64,000 nucleotides of DNA from VXRN01 sp963664365 (GTDB lineage Bacteria > Chloroflexota > Dehalococcoidia > Lucifugimonadales > UBA1123), in contig OY761144.1 in assembly GCA_963664365.1 (NCBI GenBank), positions 1,426,001 through 1,490,000 on the forward strand, read 5' to 3'. The notes beneath the pieces are model-generated. The model had not been told where the DNA came from and did not search any database. It saw only the letters and a list, made by a program, of their open reading frames with translations. The position numbers and the translations under genes were made by a program. Of the stretch, positions 60,684 to 64,000 are shown piece by piece (position 1 is the stretch's first letter; each line of letters starts with the position of its first letter).

Positions 60684-61598
60684 ATGGCTGATTTAACAGT
60701 AGTCACAGCGCAGGACATGGATGGGAGAACACGCTGGATCCAGAAGATCAGCCGCCTCAGTGGAGACTTTGGTATCGACTCAGATCGAGTGGAGCAGGCG
60801 ATGTCTGAGGAGGTCGAACGAAATGGTATCCCTCCACTGCTCGGTCATCTCAGGCTCTGCGGCGCTATACCTGAAGCGTATGGTCACGACAGCAGCGAAG
60901 AGAAGTTGTACTCGAAGTACACCGACGTGGTGATTCATGAATCCTATACAGCAATTGGTCTCACAAGCGCTGTCCTGAAGGAACGGGCTGACGCTGCCGA
61001 TGTCGAATGTGTATGTGATGATTACAGCTTCGTGGCAGACGCCAAAGCTTTTCGCTTGAGCCGCACCGCGAAGAACCAGAAAGACTTCAAAGTGCAAGCC
61101 ATGGACAATTGGAAGCATGGTAAGCCGTTCGCCATGATAGTCTGCCCCGTCTATCAGTTGCCTTCTCGAACAAGCCAGATATACCAGCAAGCTGCAGCGA
61201 GATCCGTGTGCATTTATACTTACACCCATCTTGCCGTGTTGATTAGATATGCGGAAGTGGTGGGGCCCTCAAATGCCATCGAATTGCTCCATGATGTGTT
61301 CAAAGTCGTTGAAGCCATGAACCCATCCAAAAACGCCAGTGCTTACTGGCAGACAGTCAACCGAGTACTTCTGGATGCTGATGACAGGATATCTGGCATC
61401 TGGCAAGAAGAGAAGATAGCTTCCGTAGAGTCGATTCAAGTAGTGCGAGATGAGGCGCTCAGTTTTCTGTCTAGGGAACGAGAGCGAATTATGAAATTGT
61501 CTCGCAAAGAAGCGATTCGTGAAGTTCTCAGGTGGCGCAGAATCGAAAATAGAATACGGGCCGTAGAGTCTGTGTCAGAGAATGATCTGCTAGGTTAG
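60684..61598 (+). CDS. HindIII-type restriction endonuclease
   Basis: 304 residues. VADAKAFRLSRTAKNQKDFKV matches R.HindIII across its PD-(D/E)xK core (Asp119, Lys121). Also shared are GDxxA-like RADAADV at ~101-107, the EEKLYSKYTDVV helix, and PSRTSQIYQQA. It should cut AAGCTT, the HindIII site. AT-richer than its neighbours and 2 nt from its methylase gene, so a compact transferred R-M unit. The start follows the sulfurtransferase by ~95 nt. Confidence 0.88.
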   Translation: MADLTVVTAQDMDGRTRWIQKISRLSGDFGIDSDRVEQAMSEEVERNGIPPLLGHLRLCGAIPEAYGHDSSEEKLYSKYTDVVIHESYTAIGLTSAVLKERADAADVECVCDDYSFVADAKAFRLSRTAKNQKDFKVQAMDNWKHGKPFAMIVCPVYQLPSRTSQIYQQAAARSVCIYTYTHLAVLIRYAEVVGPSNAIELLHDVFKVVEAMNPSKNASAYWQTVNRVLLDADDRISGIWQEEKIASVESIQVVRDEALSFLSRERERIMKLSRKEAIREVLRWRRIENRIRAVESVSENDLLG

Positions 61599-61599
61599 A

Positions 61600-62580
61600 A
61601 TGAACGCGATGAACGATGCCTATATTAACAAAATAACTCTCTCGGATTGCAGGAAGCATCTTCCGCTGCTAGCCGATGACAGTATAGAGCTTTTCCTTTC
61701 TGACATTCCATACGGTATAAGCCTTGATGATTGGGACGTTCTTCACAATAACACGAATTCAGCCTTGCTAGGCCGCTCTCCCGCTCAGATCGGAAAGTCT
61801 GGATTCAAACGGAGAGGCAAACCAATTAACGGTTGGTCGCAGGCAGATAGAAACATGGGAAAAGAGTATGAAGACTGGTGCAGATCCTGGGCTGGGATGG
61901 TCTTGCCGAAACTGAAAAGCGGTGCGTCCCTATTCGTATTCGGTGCGCGTCGCACGATTCATCGAGTTATCAATGCTTTTGAAGATAGTGGATTTTTGCT
62001 CAAAGATACTCTAGCGTGGAGGAAAGATGCTGCGCACCATAGAGCGCAGAGAGTTAGTGTAGTCTTCAATCGGCGCGGGTTAGCAGATGCTGCAGAGACG
62101 TGGCAAGGGTGGAGACTTGGAAATCTTGCCCCTATGTATGAGCCTATTGCATGGTTCGTGAAACCTTATAGAATTGGTGGTACAATCGCCGATAATGTAT
62201 TAGAGCATGGTGTAGGCGCCATCAACGTGGGAGAATGTCAGGTGCGCGGCGCTAATCCCACTAACGTACTGGAATTTGGTTTTGAAAAGAATGAACAACG
62301 AGTTCACGAAGCTCAAAAGCCACTTCAACTTATAGAATTCATCATTAAACTTACTACTCAAGAAAAACAGACTGTTCTTGATCCGTTCATCGGGAGTGGA
62401 ACAACGGCTGTGGCAGCGATGCGCACAAATCGACATTTCATTGGTTTTGAAATAGTGCCGGAATTTCATGCCATGGCGCTTCACAGACTCGATCAAGAAT
62501 CGAGGTTCCACTACGCACCGGGAGCTTCATTGGGTCAGTCGAAGCTCTTTGAAAAAGCGACTGAAGAGTATGGAAACTAA
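61600..62580 (+). CDS. HindIII-type N6-adenine DNA methyltransferase
   Basis: 326 residues. Catalytic SDIPYGISLDDWDVLHNN (motif IV as D-I-P-Y, as in M.HindIII), the SAM motif near the C-terminus DPFIGSGTTAVAA, and the order IV...I of a beta-class methylase. Protects AAGCTT against the upstream nuclease. A second ATG at 61609 is possible. Lower GC than flanking genes. Confidence 0.88.
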   Translation: MNAMNDAYINKITLSDCRKHLPLLADDSIELFLSDIPYGISLDDWDVLHNNTNSALLGRSPAQIGKSGFKRRGKPINGWSQADRNMGKEYEDWCRSWAGMVLPKLKSGASLFVFGARRTIHRVINAFEDSGFLLKDTLAWRKDAAHHRAQRVSVVFNRRGLADAAETWQGWRLGNLAPMYEPIAWFVKPYRIGGTIADNVLEHGVGAINVGECQVRGANPTNVLEFGFEKNEQRVHEAQKPLQLIEFIIKLTTQEKQTVLDPFIGSGTTAVAAMRTNRHFIGFEIVPEFHAMALHRLDQESRFHYAPGASLGQSKLFEKATEEYGN

Positions 62581-62582
62581 CC

Positions 62583-63701
62583 ATGGGCTGGTCATTACAT
62601 CACCCGGTCGGACTCATCCACCACTCGCCGATGTTCTCGTACAAGGGATACTCCCTCGTGTTCTCGAACTCCGGCAAGTTCGCCGCGCTGATCGATATGC
62701 AAGGCCGGGTCTGCCACAGGTGGGACTACCACGAGGGGCTGACCTACGCGACTCTGCTCCCCAACGGCAACCTGCTTGGTCGCACTCCGCTTCCTCCCAA
62801 CTTCGACGAGACACGTGGACTCGGCGGTTCGGGCGGCTCCATCGTCGAGCTCAACTGGGACGGCGTAAAGGTCTGGGAGATTCAAGACCCCTGGATGCAC
62901 CACGACTACGAGCGCGCGCTGACCGGCAACACCTTCTACCTACTCTGGGAGCCTATGCCCGCCGACCTTTCCGCGCGGGTCAGGGGAGGCGTCAGGATCT
63001 CGGAAGACCCCATCCGAATGCTAGGCGACACGATACGCGAGATCGACACCGACTGCCAGACGGTCCGCGAGTGGCGCATCTGGGAGAAGCTGAACGTCGA
63101 GGACGAAGTGATCTGCCCGCTCGAAGGCCGTCGTGAGTGGACTCACGCCAACTCAATCAGCTTTACGAAAGAGGGCGATTTCATACTCAGCTTTCGTCAC
63201 ACCAGCAACGTCGTGATCGTCTCACGAGAGACCGGAGAGGTCACGTGGAGATGGGGCGCAGGCGAGGTCAGCCACCAGCACCACGCGACTCAGCTAGAAG
63301 GCGGCAACATCCTGATCTTCGACAACGGCTCCCACTCCTCCGGCAGAAGCGCTTCGCGCGTCATCGAGGTGAACCCCGAGACCGAAGAGATCGAGTGGAC
63401 CTACGAAGGCAGTCCGCCTGCGTCCTTCTACAGTTCCTACATCAGCGGCGCCGACCGTTTTCCCAACGGGAACACGCTCATCTGCGAGGGCGCGCACGGG
63501 AGGCTGTTCGAGGTCACGCGGCGCGGCGAGATCGTCTGGGAGTACGTCAACCCATTCTTCGCGCTCGACGGCAGCGGCATGAACCTAAGCAACGCCACGT
63601 TCAGAGTGCATAGATACCCACCCGACTTCCCCGGCTTCACCGGACGCGACCTCGATCCCGCCCGCCACGCCAACCTCAACAGGCTTTTGGGGGTGATGTA
63701 G
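62583..63701 (+). CDS. Arylsulfotransferase (ASST)-like beta-propeller protein
   Basis: 372 residues. Repeated ~45-residue blade motifs: GRVCHRWDYHEGLTYATLLPNGNLLGR, EEIEWTYEG, DRFPNGNTLICEG, RGEIVWEYVNPF. These are the pattern of the arylsulfotransferase family. His in HANSIS and SHQHHATQL are at places where ASST proteins have catalytic His, but the residues cannot be assigned with certainty. No signal peptide is evident, unlike periplasmic ASST. A sulfotransferase role would fit the sulfate-activation genes elsewhere in the window, but the family also has other functions. Confidence 0.75.
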   Translation: MGWSLHHPVGLIHHSPMFSYKGYSLVFSNSGKFAALIDMQGRVCHRWDYHEGLTYATLLPNGNLLGRTPLPPNFDETRGLGGSGGSIVELNWDGVKVWEIQDPWMHHDYERALTGNTFYLLWEPMPADLSARVRGGVRISEDPIRMLGDTIREIDTDCQTVREWRIWEKLNVEDEVICPLEGRREWTHANSISFTKEGDFILSFRHTSNVVIVSRETGEVTWRWGAGEVSHQHHATQLEGGNILIFDNGSHSSGRSASRVIEVNPETEEIEWTYEGSPPASFYSSYISGADRFPNGNTLICEGAHGRLFEVTRRGEIVWEYVNPFFALDGSGMNLSNATFRVHRYPPDFPGFTGRDLDPARHANLNRLLGVM

Positions 63702-63709
63702 CGACCGTC

Positions 63710-64000
63710 CTACGGTGCGGACTCGACGGACGGCTGCCGTTCAGCCCTGATCCGCGCCAGCAGCGCCTCGAACTCCTCCGGGTTGGAGACATCATTGATT
63801 AACCTGATGAACTCCCCCACGTCGGACATGTACGAGCGCAACTCCTCCATCTGGTCCCCAACCGGACTGAGCGACGCCGGACTGTCCGCGTACCGGCCCC
63901 GGAACGCGAAGTAGGCCTGGTTCAACTTGCGGATATAGTAGCCCCGCAGCCTGAGCGCCCACTGACGCTCGCGCATGTACTCCTCGGCCTCTTCAATCTT
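63710..64000 (-). CDS. C-terminal part of a conserved protein (runs off right edge)
   Basis: The frame is open to the window edge, so at least 96 C-terminal residues are present. It is mostly helical and charged: KIEEAEEYMRERQ, GYYIRKLNQAYFAFRGRYAD, SPVGDQMEELRSYMSD. The 'KLNQAYFAFxGxYADSP' segment is seen in C-termini of some archaeal and chloroflexal membrane-associated hydrolases, but I cannot name the family. An internal Met could give an 88-residue product; the open upstream frame argues for a longer protein. Confidence 0.6.
   Translation of the reverse strand, partial: KIEEAEEYMRERQWALRLRGYYIRKLNQAYFAFRGRYADSPASLSPVGDQMEELRSYMSDVGEFIRLINDVSNPEEFEALLARIRAERQPSVESAP

Overview
The window is GC-rich bacterial DNA with densely packed genes on both strands. 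Secreted proteins with Thr-Pro repeat linkers and fibronectin/Ig-like modules, TTG/GTG starts, a class I aldolase with a PPi-type phosphofructokinase, GMC oxidoreductases, a metal-dependent TIM-barrel hydrolase and a sterol-methyltransferase-like enzyme together suggest an uncultured Chloroflexota bacterium (Dehalococcoidia/SAR202-like, possibly marine or sponge-associated). This is inference from gene content; there is no rRNA in the window.

Layout. 1-10368 is a ~5.3 kb tandem duplication: a lipoprotein gene plus a matrixin-like metalloprotease gene, present twice, with a truncated 3' end of the neighbouring hydrolase gene marking the junction. 10216-14792 holds the full hydrolase, a tmRNA, and a sulfate-assimilation operon (APS/PAPS reductase; ATP sulfurylase-APS kinase fusion) preceded by what reads as a complete cysteine-codon attenuator. 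14823-18512 is a minus-strand cluster with two paralogous ferritin-like/R2-like proteins, one of which has lost its metal-ligand carboxylates, two paralogous small proteins and a zinc ribbon. 18591-23499 holds an amidohydrolase, a sterol-methyltransferase-like gene, a prophage terminase relic with repeats, and an MFS transporter. 23593-27211 is a four-gene ABC export operon. 27221-29457 is a ParA/AlbA_2 pair. 29519-32057 holds glycolysis genes and tRNA-Pro. 32162-35325 is a restriction-modification island (fused methylase, controller protein, MamI-like nuclease) bracketed by 75-bp direct repeats derived from the 3' end of the adjoining FAD/Fe-S oxidoreductase gene.

38264-44993 holds GreA fused to an integrase-type DNA-binding domain, an Lrp regulator, and two GMC oxidoreductases flanking a corrinoid-activase-like ASKHA protein. 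45063-50614 holds a SelA-like PLP enzyme, an ABC pair, an HNH nuclease between two truncated genes, and a cyclase. 51085-57668 holds a second repeat-bearing terminase-like gene, an SDR, an OLD-like ATPase, a membrane-anchored protein and a glutaryl-CoA-dehydrogenase-like enzyme. 57736-64000 holds a HicB relic, GNAT and YcaQ genes, a two-domain sulfurtransferase with in-frame TGA exactly at the catalytic Cys (probable selenoprotein), a HindIII-type restriction-modification pair, and an arylsulfotransferase-like beta-propeller.

A small mobile repeat of about 100 bp (CTGTGTC terminal inverted repeats around a REP-like hairpin) and several other repeat families are scattered between genes and, in places, inside them. 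The most notable signals are the probable selenocysteine sulfurtransferase, the cysteine attenuator, the degenerate/active diiron protein pair, and the integrase-domain GreA fusion.
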